A stretch of 64,000 nucleotides of DNA from Sindora glabra (GCA_020226215.1 CM035235.1:54527511-54591510), one strand, 5' to 3'; counted from the stretch's first letter, positions 33,901-51,327 are shown. Made by a program: numbers and translations. The notes: a model not told the origin generated them from the sequence alone.

Positions 33901-34309
33901 TATCACATGAAGTATGGCCATGATATTGACAACTTGCTGATTTTCCAATTTGCTAGAATTAAGACATTTAGTTATGAGTTTCTTATATCATATTATTGTC
34001 TATTGTCTCTTTTTAAGGTATTTTTAATGTTTTGTTGTTTCTTTTATGGAAACTATTCACCTAATGCAAGCTAGACATATTTCTCGAGTTATACTCAATC
34101 CTTTTGCTTGCCATTGTGAAAAGTTACAAAACTAGTGAGTGAAGTTTATAATTTTGGAGATGTGCCTTTCCTTATATAATAACTATTCCCTACATTCTAT
34201 TTATAGTTATTATATACTGCCTCCAAGTATCATTAATTCCTTAGTCCCCAAAATTTCAATGGCAAAGTTTGTACCAAAATGCTTCTTTGCAATATTTACA
34301 TCCAACTAG
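30975..34309. other. T-rich intergenic DNA, nothing recognised
   Basis: The plus strand is persistently T-rich with many CTTTT and TTTGTTT words, resembling intron or UTR sequence. No open frame has family resemblance, and the reverse strand is equally uninformative. It contains (TG)n at 32824-32846 and (TA)n at 33283-33301. It could include an unannotated non-coding transcript or a long intron of a gene outside my recognition. Confidence 0.35.
32824..32846. repeat. (TG)n microsatellite
   Basis: About eleven TG units in T-rich intergenic DNA. Confidence 0.9.
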
Positions 34310-34533
34310 GTTTGTTACTTTGTTCTTATTTTAGATTTTTTTAATATATTTTGTACTATGATATTTATTATTTTTCTAGCCATGTCTTTGTATTACTATT
34401 GTGAGAATTCAGAAGATAAGCATTAATTCTCCTTGATTTTACAAGTCTTGTGTGGAGTGCGTGTGTTAGGTGCAATATCCAAATGGAAAGTTGAATTGTG
34501 GGCATTGTAAAGTTTTCATTGCCTTTTTCTTTG

Positions 34534-37500
34534 TGTTACTTTCTCGTTAAGATTTTAAAATTATAAAATTTTATATTGTAAAAGGGGAATAATTAATAAA
34601 ATGGCAGTAAAATTTTGTAATAAAAATTTTAAGTGGAATGAATAAATTTTGATAAGAAAAATGTGAATAGATATTAGGAAAAATAGGACTAATTAATTCT
34701 TAAGCCTAGAATAAAACTTTAGGGTAAATAAAAATAAATTGATAAGTGGGCTCAAAATGAATAACTTGAAAGATTTAGTTGAGAAAAAGTATATTGAATA
34801 AAAGAGTTAAAGGTTATAAATGATTAGAAGTAAATATGTAAATATGGAGGATATTTAGGTTAAAAATTCTAAAAGTGCCCTTACTCCCTTTATAACCTGA
34901 ACTTTAGCCAAAAATCCTTAATTTCCTCATTTAAACCTTAATTCTCATCTTTTATTTCCCTCCTTCTCATTCTTCTTCCCTTTCACAATTCTTCTTCAAT
35001 CAAGTAGTTAAAAAGTAGTTCTTCATTAAAATCTTTGCACAAACAAGGTAAGATTAAAGCTATAAAAATAGGTTAGATTTAACGAACTAACTTAAAATTA
35101 ATATATTTTTGCTTAACCTAAGATTGGGATTAATATGAAAAATGATAACAGTGGCCTAATGTAGTCAAGGACTGAAAGGAATAAATATTAGCCTGTTAGC
35201 TTGAGAATATTAATAAATAATAAATGACTAATTTATTGTTGTGTGCATATTTATATATATTGCAATTATAATTATAATTTTGGTATGTTAAAATTATATT
35301 TTAATATATATAATATTAAAATTATATATATATGATTAATATTATATAATTTTTAATATTAAAATTAATAAATTTATATATTTAATATTATCAATATATA
35401 TTACATAAGTTTATCAAGATAAATAATTACATTAAAATTAATGAGTTTATATATTTAATATTATCATTATATATTACATAAAGTTATTAAAATAAATAAT
35501 TATATTAAAATTAAAAAATATATAAATTATGTAAGAAATTAAATTTATCATTATAAAACTTAAAAATTAATGAAAAATGATTATAAGTAATTATTATAAC
35601 TAAACATACATAAAATAATTACTATAACTAAATAAAAATACTAATTAGAGTAATAAATTATTATTATTAGTATAGTAAAATAGTGATATATTCATACATT
35701 TTTTTAAGGTTTTTCACATTAAAAATTATTGTAATTTGTTTTACTTTCTTACTATATTAGTTATATCCAATAATAATAATATAATTATATTAATAACAAT
35801 CAAAATAGCAATAATAATTAATTTTAATTAATTAATAATATGAAATTAATAATAAATAAATAAATGATGTATTAATAATAACATATAACGAATTGTAGAA
35901 TCCGCTTGGAATTGCATAGTAAAAGTTAACTTGGAATTGAGACTAAAATTGGTACTATAGTAATTCAGCTTAATCTAATATGGTGAAGTAGCTCGATTTA
36001 TGACTAACTAGCCTAATATATAGTTTTTACTCATTGGATTAACCTGGTGGATTTATGTTGTCTCATTTTGATAGGTATAGGTAAGATCCTTTTGGTAACT
36101 AGGTTTTTTCATAACTTTCTTAAGATTTGAAAGGTATTTGGGTGTTTAGCCTAAAAAGGCAAAAAAAATGTGAACCTTAACTTAGAATTCTTGTAATTTT
36201 GCTTGATTAAGGCCAAGAAAAAATGAATCTAACCTTCCAAATTTTATTTCGTACTAGTTAAGTGAACATTCTAGCCTTACATATAAGATTAAGATGTGTT
36301 TGTTTTGTTTAAGTTAATGTTTAGGTTTTCAATTGAATACATGTGGGAATATGATAATTTGTGGTGTTTGATTGTATTTGATGTTAAAAATAGCTTGAAT
36401 AAGATATCTTGGATATGTTTCATAATTTGGTATGGATTGATAAAGAAATAAAAGCATTAGAATGGTTTTAATGGCAAGATGAATAGTGTTTTAAGTTAGA
36501 AAATCTGCAAAAACATATGATATAGTTAATTATGGCCATAAGATTTACTTTTTGGAGAGTCAAAGTTAACTACTTAAATACAAAGTTAGCCCTAGCAAGC
36601 TCGTAGATAACTATGTTAAGAAGGTTTGTCTTTTGGAAGACTATAGTCAACTACATTTTAACTATTGATTGGGACCTCACTATCTGAAAGTCCATAATCA
36701 ACTACATAATTAACTATAACCCTATATGCTAAAGGTCCATAGTTAGCTATTAATGCTTAGATTCTAGCTAAGGCTCCTTATAATTAACTATGCTTCCATT
36801 CTTAGGCCATATAACTAAATATTAAGTTAATTATCCTTATGGAAAACTTAAATGCAAAGTTATGAGAAAGAGAGTTAAAAATCAAGTGTTATGTAAGGGC
36901 CATTGAGAAATATGATATTAGTGATAATATGCTAAAGGTTTATGTTTTATTATTTATGAGATGAATGATAATATAGATCAAATGTGTGACCATGCAAAGA
37001 AATATAAGATGATTATAAATTGAAATATATGATATTGATGAGAATAAAGGTGTTAGGATTATGAGAACTGTGATTAGGCGTTATGATATTAAAAACTTAA
37101 TCTGATAACTGAATGTGTAGGATAAGGCAAACCTCAAGGCATAAGGTTGTAGTTATATAGGATAAGGTTGACTCAATAGTCACAAGAATATTTACTAACA
37201 TCCCTTATTTGTTATCTATGCATTGTATATTGATGTAATAGCCTAATGAATAAATATGATTCAATGATGGCATTGGTGAGTTTGGGTGATTACAAATAAT
37301 TATATTGATGCTAACAAAATTGCATTATAATACATGTGGACAAATGTTTAGGTTCATATGAGGATAAATCTAAGTGGTAAACTTGTAATTATTATTTATA
37401 TTTGATTATGTTAGAGTGTTTATTCACTAAGCTTTAGACTTATCCTTTCGTTTATTCTTTTTTACATATTCCCACAATAAGTCTTCTCCACCACCACTTC

Positions 37501-37880
37501 AAAGTTAATCTTCTAATTATAGTTTGAGATTGTGGGCCTTGTCTTATATAGGCTAAGAGTAAAAGGATAGAATGTATTCTTAGTTAAGTCAGTTAGGCTA
37601 GCTTACACTTAGGCTTAATTGAGTTATAAACAAGTTTAACTCCTTTTTTTTATTGAATTGTATTTAATTTGATGAAATCTATATAAATTCTTCTTAATAC
37701 ATGATTTTTCATATTCAATAATACATATATGCTTAGTCATTATTAAGAAAGATATATTAGATTAGTGAAAACTAGATAATAAATTCTACATTGGTTACTA
37801 CTAGGGTCAAGTCGAAACATATTGCCTTCAAAAGTATTTTATTAATTCATTGTAATAATTTATTTTGTTGTGAAATTTAT
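34534..37880 (+). mobile_element. block X, copy A: LTR-like sequence of a gypsy-related subfamily
   Basis: Starts TGTTACTTTCTCGTTAAG (copy B: TGTTACATTCTCCTTAAG). It has a TATA-like CCTTTATAACC at about 34879, followed by a pyrimidine-rich leader to about 35000. The GTTTATTCACTAAGCTTTAG and ACTACTAGGGTCAAGTC segments near its end occupy positions seen in long Tekay/Del-type LTRs. About 36540-36850 holds a cluster of AGTYAACTA palindromes. No clean CA end or target duplication was found, so LTR status is tentative. Confidence 0.45.
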
Positions 37881-37883
37881 CAA

Positions 37884-40657
37884 CACTCATTAATGCCTAA
37901 GTAATTTTAACAATTTATTTAAATTGTTTGATGTTTTAGAGTACTTATTTTAGGCAATTTATAATACTTAAATTATACAATTATAATAACTCTCAAAGAC
38001 AAAATAACTTATTTTATTACACAAATGTCTAATCACTATTTATTTTACCTTATGACAAAAATCTAGGTAAATAGATTTCATCAAGTGATTTTATAATTCT
38101 ATTTATTTATCTAATCAATGTGTCATCCAAAGTTTTATTGAATGACTTTTATGATTTTTTCATGAAATTAGGATTATTTAGGATCCATGAAATGTAAAGA
38201 TTTATAAGAGTTTTGTACAAACTTTAATTAATGAATCATTTCAAAATTTATAAAATTTTAAGACACTATTTTAAGGCTTTTATGTTTATGGATTAATTAT
38301 AAAAATTATTAGAAAAGAAGTAGAAATTTTAAAATGATGAAATTGGAAATGAGTGGTTATGGTTTAATAATAATAGGATTAGTATGAGAAAAGAGTGGCT
38401 AAGATTTACTTTTATAATAGTTTATCATACTTCCTATCATATCATAACGTTTCTTTTAAACTTTTCTTTGAAAGTCAACCTAATGAATGGCTAGGATTAA
38501 GGCTATATGGAACTATATTACACTCAAATGCATGGTAGAATTTCCTTTAGGCCACCATTTTTCTTTTCCTTCTTCTCTCTCCCTAATGCATTATTCTTCA
38601 CCTTTTTATGTCTTTCTCTCTTTTTCCTTATAATGACTCTTTTTCTCCTTCAACCATCTCTATTTTAGTGCCTCCTACACTATTATACCGTGCCTCTCTT
38701 CTCTTCTCTTCCTTTCTAATCAATAGTTGCACGCTAATAGCATGGAAGAAATGCAAATCGAATTGAAAGCATGGCCAAAATAGGGCCATTCAACCTCTTT
38801 TCATTACTGGAAAATAACTATATTTCTCATAGCCATTAAGCTAGGGATAACCTTTTTAAAAGGAGTTAAGCTTATCTAAAGTATAAAATTTAATAGTTTT
38901 TCATATTTAAAGGCTAAATCCAAGAACCTAAGTGTAAATTTTAAAATTTTCAATATAATTTTATAAAAATAAATGAAATTGTGATTTAGTTTATAAAGTT
39001 GAATATTTGATACTTAGATGAAAGATTATAGGAAAGGAAATGATGAGTTCGAGTTTAATTTTATTTATTTTAGTAAATCTATTAGTAAATAGTAAAGATA
39101 ATAAACTTAGGTACTATAGAGATTCTAAGAAGAAAAATGATGTATAGAGGTAAGTGTACACCTTACTAAAGCAATAAAATCTGTAATTTAATATTTTTCC
39201 TAAAGGTGAATATTTATATGAGTACATATATATACATATTTATAAATATCAATATGTTTAAGGAATAGAGCATATCATTGATATATATTTGTTAATGTTA
39301 TATTTGATTTGATGGTGGAATGGTATGCAATGGAGGTATGGCAATGATATTGCATACCTCATAATACATTTTGTTTATGGCTATATAAATTGGTTAATTG
39401 CTATTGAGCATACAATTGTGGTTATGCAATAAAGGCATAGTGATATTGCTTATTCTATTATTAGATTAAGGCTGAAGTGTTTTGATATTTATGAAATGGG
39501 TTGAGACATGTGACTATGCATAGAGGTATGGAATGATTCTAAATAAGTTATATGAATTTGCTAAACCATGTGATAGGGGCATATTTGTTATTCAAATGGA
39601 TTTAATAACTACTTGTGAAGGTTATAAGGTTACCTTAAGAAGAATAAAGATAGGCTTGTGAAAGGTTTAAGATTGATTTAAGAGCCAAAAGCAGGTTTAT
39701 TGCTTTCCTTTTAGTATCCTTTGTTATAGTTACATATGTATAATGTTCCTTTTTCTTATGAATCATTGTACTTGGGATTAAAACTATTGTATTGGTATTA
39801 AAATAGATGGAATAATGCAATTATGCATAAAGACATGGGAAGTACTATGTTATCAATAGGTGGATACATAAGTTCTTACATATATGCCTTAAGTGCATTA
39901 TTTGATATCTGTAGAAGTGTGATATGAATTATTTGGTGTAATCTTGTACAAAGGATTGATTTGTTTTATGCACTAAAAAAGATTTTTCCTTATATGTATG
40001 AACATATGCAATTAGTATTATTTTTGCTAAGCTTTTTATAGATGACTAGTTGAAACAAGACTAGATTTCGAGATAATTAGAGGTTAAAGTGAGAGACGAG
40101 TATACTAATTAATGATGCCTAGCTAGTTCAAGAGGTAAACTTGTTTCCACAAATGTACTAGTCTTTAGTTTTCTTTAATTATTCTTTATTTATGTTTATG
40201 AATCATTATTGCAATTGCTAATAGACAAACACTCACTAGGTTAATATAATTTGCTTTCTTTATTTCTAATATTTTTTAGGATAAAGTTAATTTGCAACCT
40301 TACTACCTTTATAAAGATCAGAGACACCATGGTAAGTAAATTTGATAATTGGAATAGAGTTAAGGTGTTCATACTTATAGGCTTGTCATGTAAAATTTTA
40401 TTTCTTTTCAGGCATTGTTTCTAATATTCTATCCCTTGAGTCATAAGTTTCATACTTTAGAATTGGTAAGCCTTTGGGAATGTGAAAAAAAATTAGGCTC
40501 TACCTATTTAATATGAAAATGGTCCATGCCAATTATTATAGTAATAAATACATTTTTATTAAGTCAAAGTCTACATTGTCAAAATGAAAGGTAGGTGGGA
40601 AGTCACTTTCAAGTGACCTCTTATGCCAATCATGAACTTGAGAAAGGGATTATGACA
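37884..40657 (+). mobile_element. block Y, copy A: long gypsy-type LTR (Y1)
   Basis: Collinear with Y2 (46568-49447) and Y3 (59474-62187). The promoter region has GGCTATATGG near 38502 and a CT-rich stretch to 38730. It ends GGGATTATGACA at 40657, immediately followed by AAGTTAGTATAAGAGTATGA, which resembles the initiator-Met tRNA primer site TTTGGTATCAGAGCATGG with C-to-T/A-type changes. That places the end of the LTR with good confidence. The left end is blurred in this copy (CAACACTCATTAATGCC). Confidence 0.65.
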
Positions 40658-42956
40658 AAGTTAGTATAAGAGTATGATTTTAAGATTAGGGATACATGAG
40701 CAAGACATTTCTAACTATCAAATTTGGCTAGGCATACCTGGCCTATGATTATTTAGCCAACATTATGAACAAAAATATGTCAAAACCTATTTTAGCATTT
40801 GTCTTTGAATCTCCATAAATTTCTATAATCTATGTCACTCTTTGTTAGATTCTTGCATAAATTATCCTTGACAATAAATTATTGTTTGGAGCTTGAGAAA
40901 AGTTGCTTAATTTAAAGACGTATGATGCAAATAACTATCAAGCTATAAACTTTAATGATTCGCTGAAGATGATTAAAATTATAATAGGAACCTTGATCTA
41001 AAATGATTAATGGTAGGAAGATAGTGAAAAAAAAGGCAAGAATAATGAAAATTAGTATCTAATTTATGTTAAACATCGTAATTATAGAAATAGGTTGAAT
41101 ATGTTATTTTGAGATTTACTTTGTAAGAGTAGGAAGTTAAATGTGTTACTGCCTTGAAGTTAGTCTAACAAGTAATAATGGTAATATTTTACCTATGGTA
41201 TGTTAGGGAATAACAGATGGTAAATTTGAAAAACTTAATGTGGTTGCAAATGAATTTGTACTTTGTTACAATTAGAGACTATCGATATAAGGAAAATATG
41301 AAAATATATTTATATATGTATGCATATAAGTATGTATTAAGTATTATGATAGTAATCCAATAATACTAGCCATCATATGAGAATTAATGTAAGAGATTGT
41401 TTCAAAATATATGATGTTAAGGGAGTTAGTGCATTAGAATAGTAATTAGAAGAATGATTATCATTGGACTAATCTAGGAAAGGTTGATATTAATAGTTAG
41501 GACTTTACCCATTGGAGATTTTGGTATATTCAAGTAATAAATATAATGCTAGGATCCTTAAGTAAGTATTCTTGATAGGTGTAAACATAATGTATTGAAA
41601 TTTGTAAAGAAATTCTATGAAACTAAAGAATTACAAATGGTAGTACATATTTGAAACTTTAAGATATTGAAAGGTAAGAAAATGTATTATGATTTGAAAT
41701 ATGAATATAGAGGGGAAGATATTAATGATTAAAGTAAATTCTATGTCATGTGCTATGGGTAAGGTAATCATTAGATATGAGACGGTTTGTGAATATTTGA
41801 AGACTTTGACAAGAGGCAAAAAGAATGAACAAATTGCAATCAATAGAGTAAATTTTGTGGCATAAGTTTGTGTAGGAAATCCAATTAATTAGTTATACTC
41901 GATTGATTTTGGGCTTGACTTAACTGCATGATGAAATCCAATAAACAATAAGAGTTGGATATGATTAGAAAGTCAAGAATTTATTTATAAGAATTATAAA
42001 AACTAATGCTAGTGAAGTAAATTATTTGTCTTAATGCCTTCACAAAAGAGTAAACCTATAACCCTTATACTTGTAAGGTTAAATTGGTGATTAAAGAAAT
42101 TATATGATTTGTAAATCTTAGTAACAAGGTAAGTATGCCCTTTAAGTTAATTATAGTTAATTTGAAATAAATAGGTTGTATGAGTTATACACTCATGAGT
42201 AAATATTCTAGTTGAATCTTAAGGATTTGAGAATGGGTGTGAAATGAATTCTATGTTGAGTTTCTTATGTGATATATGAAATGTATGTAATTTTACGTTA
42301 TTTTGATGATGTTTGAATAAGATGATAGGTGTTTATGGTAAATTAAATAGTGAATTGCACCAAACGATTTATAGATTTCTAAGAGAACAGTTGATCATTA
42401 ATCTATAACAATTAACCATTATCCTAGAAGTTTAAACAATAAGGTAGTAGTGAATGGTTAATTATTTGTTGACAAATGTTCAACTATTAGCTTGCTAGAA
42501 AAACTCTTGCCAATAATGAACAATTGATGGTTAGGTGACTAACAATTGATTGTTAGTCCACTATTTCATGTACTTGCTACTATGATTTCTAATATAATGT
42601 AATGAGCCTAAAATGCAATTGTTATATTCTTAATGGAATGAATTAAGCTTTATACATGAACAATGTTGAAATGTAAAGCTTGGTTTTTTAAGAAATGAAT
42701 GTGCACTCTTATATTAATGAGTATATATATGAGTTGAATGATAAATTTTATTTGGAAGAATGAGGGGAAAGTTTATAATGAGATGATAAATCTAAAATTT
42801 GTTTAAAGGTTGAATGTATAAAATGCATTAGCATTAAGTGAATATTTTATTGAAATCCTGGATTTGGTTTTATTTTGCTCATGGTTCCAAAATTAGAAGA
42901 AGTGATAAAACAATTGCAAATGGATGAATAATGCGTTATATCCATCAAGTCTATAG
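40658..42956 (+). mobile_element. block Z, copy A: non-coding region after the primer site
   Basis: Begins with the primer-binding-site remnant and contains no gag or pol that I can read. It includes the uninterrupted sequence TTTAAAGACGTATGATG at 40911-40927, which in copy B is split by a solo LTR. It also holds a cluster of ACAATTGATTGTTAGT-type palindromes at 42385-42565. Confidence 0.55.
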
Positions 42957-43180
42957 TTAATTAGTTGTTTTGTTCTTACTTTAGATTTTTTAAATATATT
43001 TTACACTCTAATATTTATTATTTTCTAGCCATGTCTTCATATTACTATTGTGAGAATTCATAAGATAAACATCGATTCTCGTTGATTTTATGAGTCTTGT
43101 GTGGAGTGTTGTGTTAGGTGCAATATTCAAATAGAGAGTTCTATTGTAGGCATTGTAAAGCTTTTATTGCCTTTTTTTTA

Positions 43181-44458
43181 TGTTACATTCTCCTTAAGAC
43201 TTTAGAATTATAAAATTTTATATTGTAAAAGGGAAACAATTAATAAAATTTTTTGTAGTAATATTTTGAAATGAAAATTTTAGGTGGAATGAATAAATTT
43301 TGGTAAGAAAAGTGTGAATAGATATCAAGGAAAATAGGACTAATCAATTATTAAGCCTAGAATAAAACTTTTAGATAAATAAAAATAAATTGATGGGTAG
43401 GCTCAAAATGAATAACTTGAAAGATTTGGTTAAGGAGAAGTATATTGAATAAAATAGTTGAAGGTTATAAATGATTAAAAGTAAGTATGTGAGCATGAAA
43501 GAGATTTAAGGTAAAAATTTTAAAAGTGCCTCTCTCCCTTTTATAAACTTAACTTTAGCCAAAAAAACCTTAATTCCTTCATTCAAACCTTAACTTTCAT
43601 CTCTCATTTCTTTCCTTCTCATTCTTCTTCCCCTTCATAATTATTCTGTAATCAAGCAATTAAGTGATTCTTCATCAAAACTTTCACACAAACTAGGTAA
43701 GATTAAAACTATCAAAACGGGTTGAGTCTATCAAGTTTGCATAAAATTGGTATATTTTTGCTTAACTTGGGATTAGGATTAGTACCGAAAATGATAATAA
43801 TGGTCCAACCTAGTAAAAGAATGAGAATAATAAATGTTAGCCCATTAGCCTAATAATATTAATAAATAATAAATGATTAATTTATTATTATGTGTATATA
43901 CATATTGCAATTATAATTATAATTTTGGCATATTAAAATTATTTATATGATTAATATTATATAATTTTTTATATTAAAATTAATGAATTTATATACTAAA
44001 TATTGACAATATATATTATATAAGTTTATCAAGATAACTAATTTAATTAAAATAAAAACTATTTAATATTAATATTAATGAGTTTATATATTTAATATTA
44101 TCAATATATATTACTTAAAGTTATTAAAATAAATAATTATATTAAAATTAAAAATATATAAATTATGTAAGAAATTAAATTTATCATTATAAAAGTTAAA
44201 AATGAATGAAAAATGATTATAGATAATTACTATAACTAAACATATATAAAATAATCATTATAATTAAATAAATATATTAATTAGAGTAATAGATTATTAT
44301 TAGTAGTAGTATAGTAAAATAATGATGTATCCATACTTATATTTTAGGGTTTTTCATATTAAAAATTATTATACTTTGATTTGCTTTCTTACTATTTTAG
44401 TTATATCAAATAATAATTATAATTTTTTAAAAGATGATGATGATGATGATGATATATG

Positions 44459-44506
<48 letters not shown>

Positions 44507-46565
44507 TATAGTTATATTAATAATAATAAAAATAATATTAATAATCAATTTTAATAACCAATAATGTGAAATTAGCAATAAACAAATAAATGATATAATA
44601 ATAATGATGCATAACAAATTGTAAAACCCACCTAATTAACTTGGGATTAAGACTAGAATTAGTATTATAACAACTTGGCCTGACCTAATATAGTGAAGTA
44701 ACTTAATTTAAAACTAGGCTAATATACAACTTTTACCTATTGAATTAACCTAGTAGAGTTGTGTTAGCTTGTTTTAATAGCTTTAGATATTATCCCTATT
44801 ACAACTAGGTTTTTTTATAACTTTCTAAGATTTAAAGCATATTTTGGTGTTTAACCTAAAAAAAAGAAAAAAATATGAACCCTAACTTAGAATCCTTGTA
44901 GTTTTGGTTGATCAAAACTAAGAAACAATGAATCCAACCTTCTAGATTTTATTTCTTAGTAGTTGAGTGAACATTCTAGCCTTACATATAGGACTAAGAT
45001 GAGTTTGTTTGGTTTGACTTAAATTTTAGGTTTTCATTTGAATGCATGTAGGAATATGATAATTTATGGTGTTTGATTGTATTTGATGTTAGAAATAGCT
45101 TGAATAAGATGTCTTGGATGTATTTCATAATTTGGTAGGATTGGTATAGAAATAAAAGCATCATAATGGTTTTAATGGTGAGATGAATAGTATTATGAGT
45201 TAGAAGATCTAAAAAACCTATGATATAGTTTATTATAGCTATAAGATTTGCTTTTTGGAGAGTCGCTGTTAACTACTTAAATGCAAAGTTAGCCTTATAA
45301 AGCTTGTCGACAATTATGATAAGAGGATTTATCCTTTAGAAGATTACATTTAACTATATAGTTAATTATTAATCAAGACCTTGCTTTCTAAAAGTCCATA
45401 ATCGACTACATAATTAATTATAAGCTAATATTCTAAAGGTCCACAATTAACTATTAATGCCTAGAATCTAGCTCAAGCTCTATATAGTCAATTATGCTTT
45501 CACTATTAAGCTACATAACCAATTACATAGTCAATTAACCTTATGAAAAACTTAAATGTAATGTTGTGAGAAAGGGAGTTAAAAATCAAGTGTTATGTGA
45601 TAGGCTGTTGTGAAACATGATATTAGTAATAATATGCTAAGGGTCTATGTTTTATTATTTATAAAATGAATGATAATATAAATGAAATGTGTGACTATGC
45701 AAAGAAGTATAGGATGATTATGAATTGAAATATATGATATTGATGAGAATAAATATGTTAGGATTATGAGAAATATGATTGGGCATTATAATATTGAAAA
45801 CGAGATTCAATAACTGATCGTGTAAGATAATCCATACCTTATAGGCACAAAGGTGTAGTTATGTAGGATAAGATTGACTTGACAATCACACGAACATTTA
45901 CTTGCATTCCTTGATGTAGTGGCTTGATGAATGAATATGATTGAATAATGGCATTGACGAGCATAAGTGATTACAAATAATTATATTGATGCTAATAAAA
46001 TGCCATGTAATCTATGTGGATAAATGTTTAGGTTCATAAGAGGATAAATCTAGTTGATAAGCTTGCAATTATTGTTTATATTTTTATTGCATTAGAATGT
46101 TTATTCACTAAACTCTAAACTGATCCCTTCGTATATTCTTTTTTATAGAATCCTATAAACAATTTTCTCTACCATCACCTTAGAGTTAATTTTTTGGTTG
46201 TAGTTTGAGATTGTGGGCCTTATCTTATATAGGCTGAGGGTAAAAGGATAGAATGTATTCCTAGTTAGGTTAGTTAGGCTAGCTTACATTTATGCTTAAC
46301 CAAGTTATAAATAAGTCTAACTTTTTTTTGTTATTGTATTGTATTTAATTTGATGAAATTTATATAAATTCTTCTTGATGCTTGATTTTTCATATTCAAT
46401 AATACATATATGCTCAATCATTATTAAGAAATATATATTAAATTAATGGAAACTAGATAATAAGTTTTGCATTAGTTACTACTAGGGTCAAGTCTATATA
46501 TATTGCCTTAAAAAGTAAATTATTAATTCATTTTAATAACTTGTTTTGTTATGAAATTTAGCAAT
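43181..46565 (+). mobile_element. block X, copy B: LTR-like sequence
   Basis: Homologue of 34534-37880, starting TGTTACATTCTCCTTAAGAC. It has the same CCTTTTATAAAC and pyrimidine-rich leader at about 43535-43670 and the same palindrome cluster at 45265-45545. The cluster here retains one CG form (TAATCGACTAC). Confidence 0.45.
44433..44505. repeat. (GAT)n and (AAT)n microsatellite
   Basis: Seven GAT units (44433-44453), then about sixteen AAT units (44458-44505). The corresponding place in unit A (about 35765-35830) has only short AATAATAAT runs. Confidence 0.95.
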
Positions 46566-46567
46566 AG

Positions 46568-49447
<2,880 letters not shown>

Positions 49448-49723
49448 AAGTTGATATTAGAGTATGATTTTAAGCCTAAGGATGCATAGGCTAGACATTT
49501 CTAACTTTCAAATTTAGCTAGGCATACCTGGCCTAGCATACCTAGCCTATAATTATGCAACTAATATCATGAACAAGAATATCTTGAAACTTATTTTAAG
49601 ATGTGTTTTTAAATCTCCATAAATTTCTATAATCTAGGTGTTTGTTAGATTCTTGCATAAGCTATCTTTGATAATAAAATATTTATTAGAATCTAAGAAA
49701 AGTTATTTAATTTAAAGATTTAT

Positions 49724-51327
49724 TGATAAGTAAAATTTTATCTATTTTATTTCCTACTATTTTATATCTATTAGTGAGTTACATATACTTAATTTCTAGA
49801 ATTGACCTTGTTTCATAATTTAGGTTGAATTTTATAATGTTCTAAATTTATTTAGTTAATGTTAGATTCTGATATTATTTCTTTTTTTAACTATATCTTA
49901 AGCTTTAGATATTGGATTGAGGTGATCTTTATATCGTTAGAAAATTTAAAGAGAGATTTACAACTTTCATATTTTGGCCTAAGCCTAATTCAAATGTTTT
50001 GGAGGTCATATATGCTTAAGAAATTGAAGTTATGTTTCTATCCTAAATAAGTTCACCTTTTTTTTAGGTTATATTTAGAGTTATAGAGGCTTAATTAATA
50101 TGAAATTAGAGCCTAAATTTTGTTAATACCTAGGCAATAACTTTTATGTTTATGGTTTACCCAAATTACATTATTGTAGTTATCTCATACTTAGTAGAAG
50201 TTAGACCTGCAAAAATTTACTATTGTAACTATTGGAGTTAATTGTCTTGTTAAAAATAGGTATGAGCTTTTAAAAATTAGAAAGGCCCTATTTTTATAAT
50301 CTTAAGAAGCACGGGATTCAGGTCCAATAAGGTTTTAGCATAATTAAGTTATATAAAAGGAGAAAACTGATTATACTTAAGACACTTTTAGATAGGTTCA
50401 GCAAAATAGCTTTTTTTTATCTTTTTCTTGTTTCTCTTTTGTTCTTCATCAATGGAAGCTTAATTTCAGAGTTAAATTAAGGAGCTTAAGGCTCTCTTCC
50501 ACCGGATTATGAGATTATGATTTCTAATATTAACTTTCTTTAATTAAATTTCTTTTTTCCTTATTTACTTGAGTTGATTTCTTAAAATTACTTATGTTGC
50601 ATGTTAATTTGATATAATTGATGTTCATCTTTATGATTTTTAATCCTTTACTATTTTGATATCAAATCATGATTGATAAATCATGAATTTTACACATAAG
50701 AGTAGAGAGTTGAGGGATTAATTTAGAGATTTCAAATTTAATTTCTTAATTTAATTGAATTATATCATTAAATTATTTTCAATTTAACTTAGGAATTATA
50801 ATAATTGCTTAATTTGACTAATCTTAATTGATCAAATCTTATATGATTATCTACCATAGGACTCATGAATTATTGTAGGGATTCTAAGTAATTCAAGGGT
50901 TGAGGAATTAATTAGAAAAGTTAAATCCTAATTGATTTATAATTAATCTAAACTAGAACTCTCAATTCCTTGAATCGACTACTTTATTACATTAAGTTGC
51001 TTTTTAGTTTATTGCTATTGTATTAATTTCATGTAAATAATCCCTCAATTCTGCATTTTGTGTTATGCATAATTTAGCATACAACATTTTGCATTTTACA
51101 TTAATATAACATATTGTATTCATTATATTGTATTCTTTTAGTTTATTTTTACATACTCTTTTCATATCAAATTGTGCATTCTATTTTTGCATTCTACTAG
51201 TAAATTACAATAAAGGATAATATCAAGGGATTACTAGGACTACGATCTGGTTTGTGCCATTTTACTGCATTATTTTGTAGTAAACCAGATTTTAATTTAA
51301 TTTTGATGCATTATGGCATTACAATCA
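49724..51327 (+). mobile_element. 1.6 kb solo LTR inserted in unit B
   Basis: Starts TGATAAGT and ends CAATCA, with TGAT/ATCA inverted ends. Flanks are TTTAT (49719-49723) and TGTAT (51328-51332), a 5 bp target duplication with one mismatch. Unit A has the uninterrupted site (CGTAT at 40919-40923). A TATA box (TATATAAAA, 50350-50358) followed by a T/C-rich leader gives plus orientation. Superfamily not resolved. Internal domain absent. Confidence 0.8.

Larger units (their letters stand above)
34310..42956 (+). repeat. tandem unit A, ~8.65 kb, retrotransposon-derived (blocks X-Y-Z)
   Basis: From TTTGTTCTTATTTTAG onward this segment aligns collinearly with 42957-53458 over its whole length; sampled stretches match at most positions. 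Block X (34534-37880) begins TGTTACTTTCTCGTTAAGAT and has TATA and CT-rich leader features. Block Y (37884-40657) is a long gypsy-type LTR. Block Z (40658-42956) begins with a primer-binding-site-like sequence. No coding frame survives. It looks like a large non-coding (LARD-like) gypsy derivative or nested LTRs duplicated as a block. Confidence 0.75.

Noticed and set aside
44417..44617. Poly-Tyr minus-strand frame
   Set aside because: Translation of the (AAT)n and (GAT)n microsatellites.
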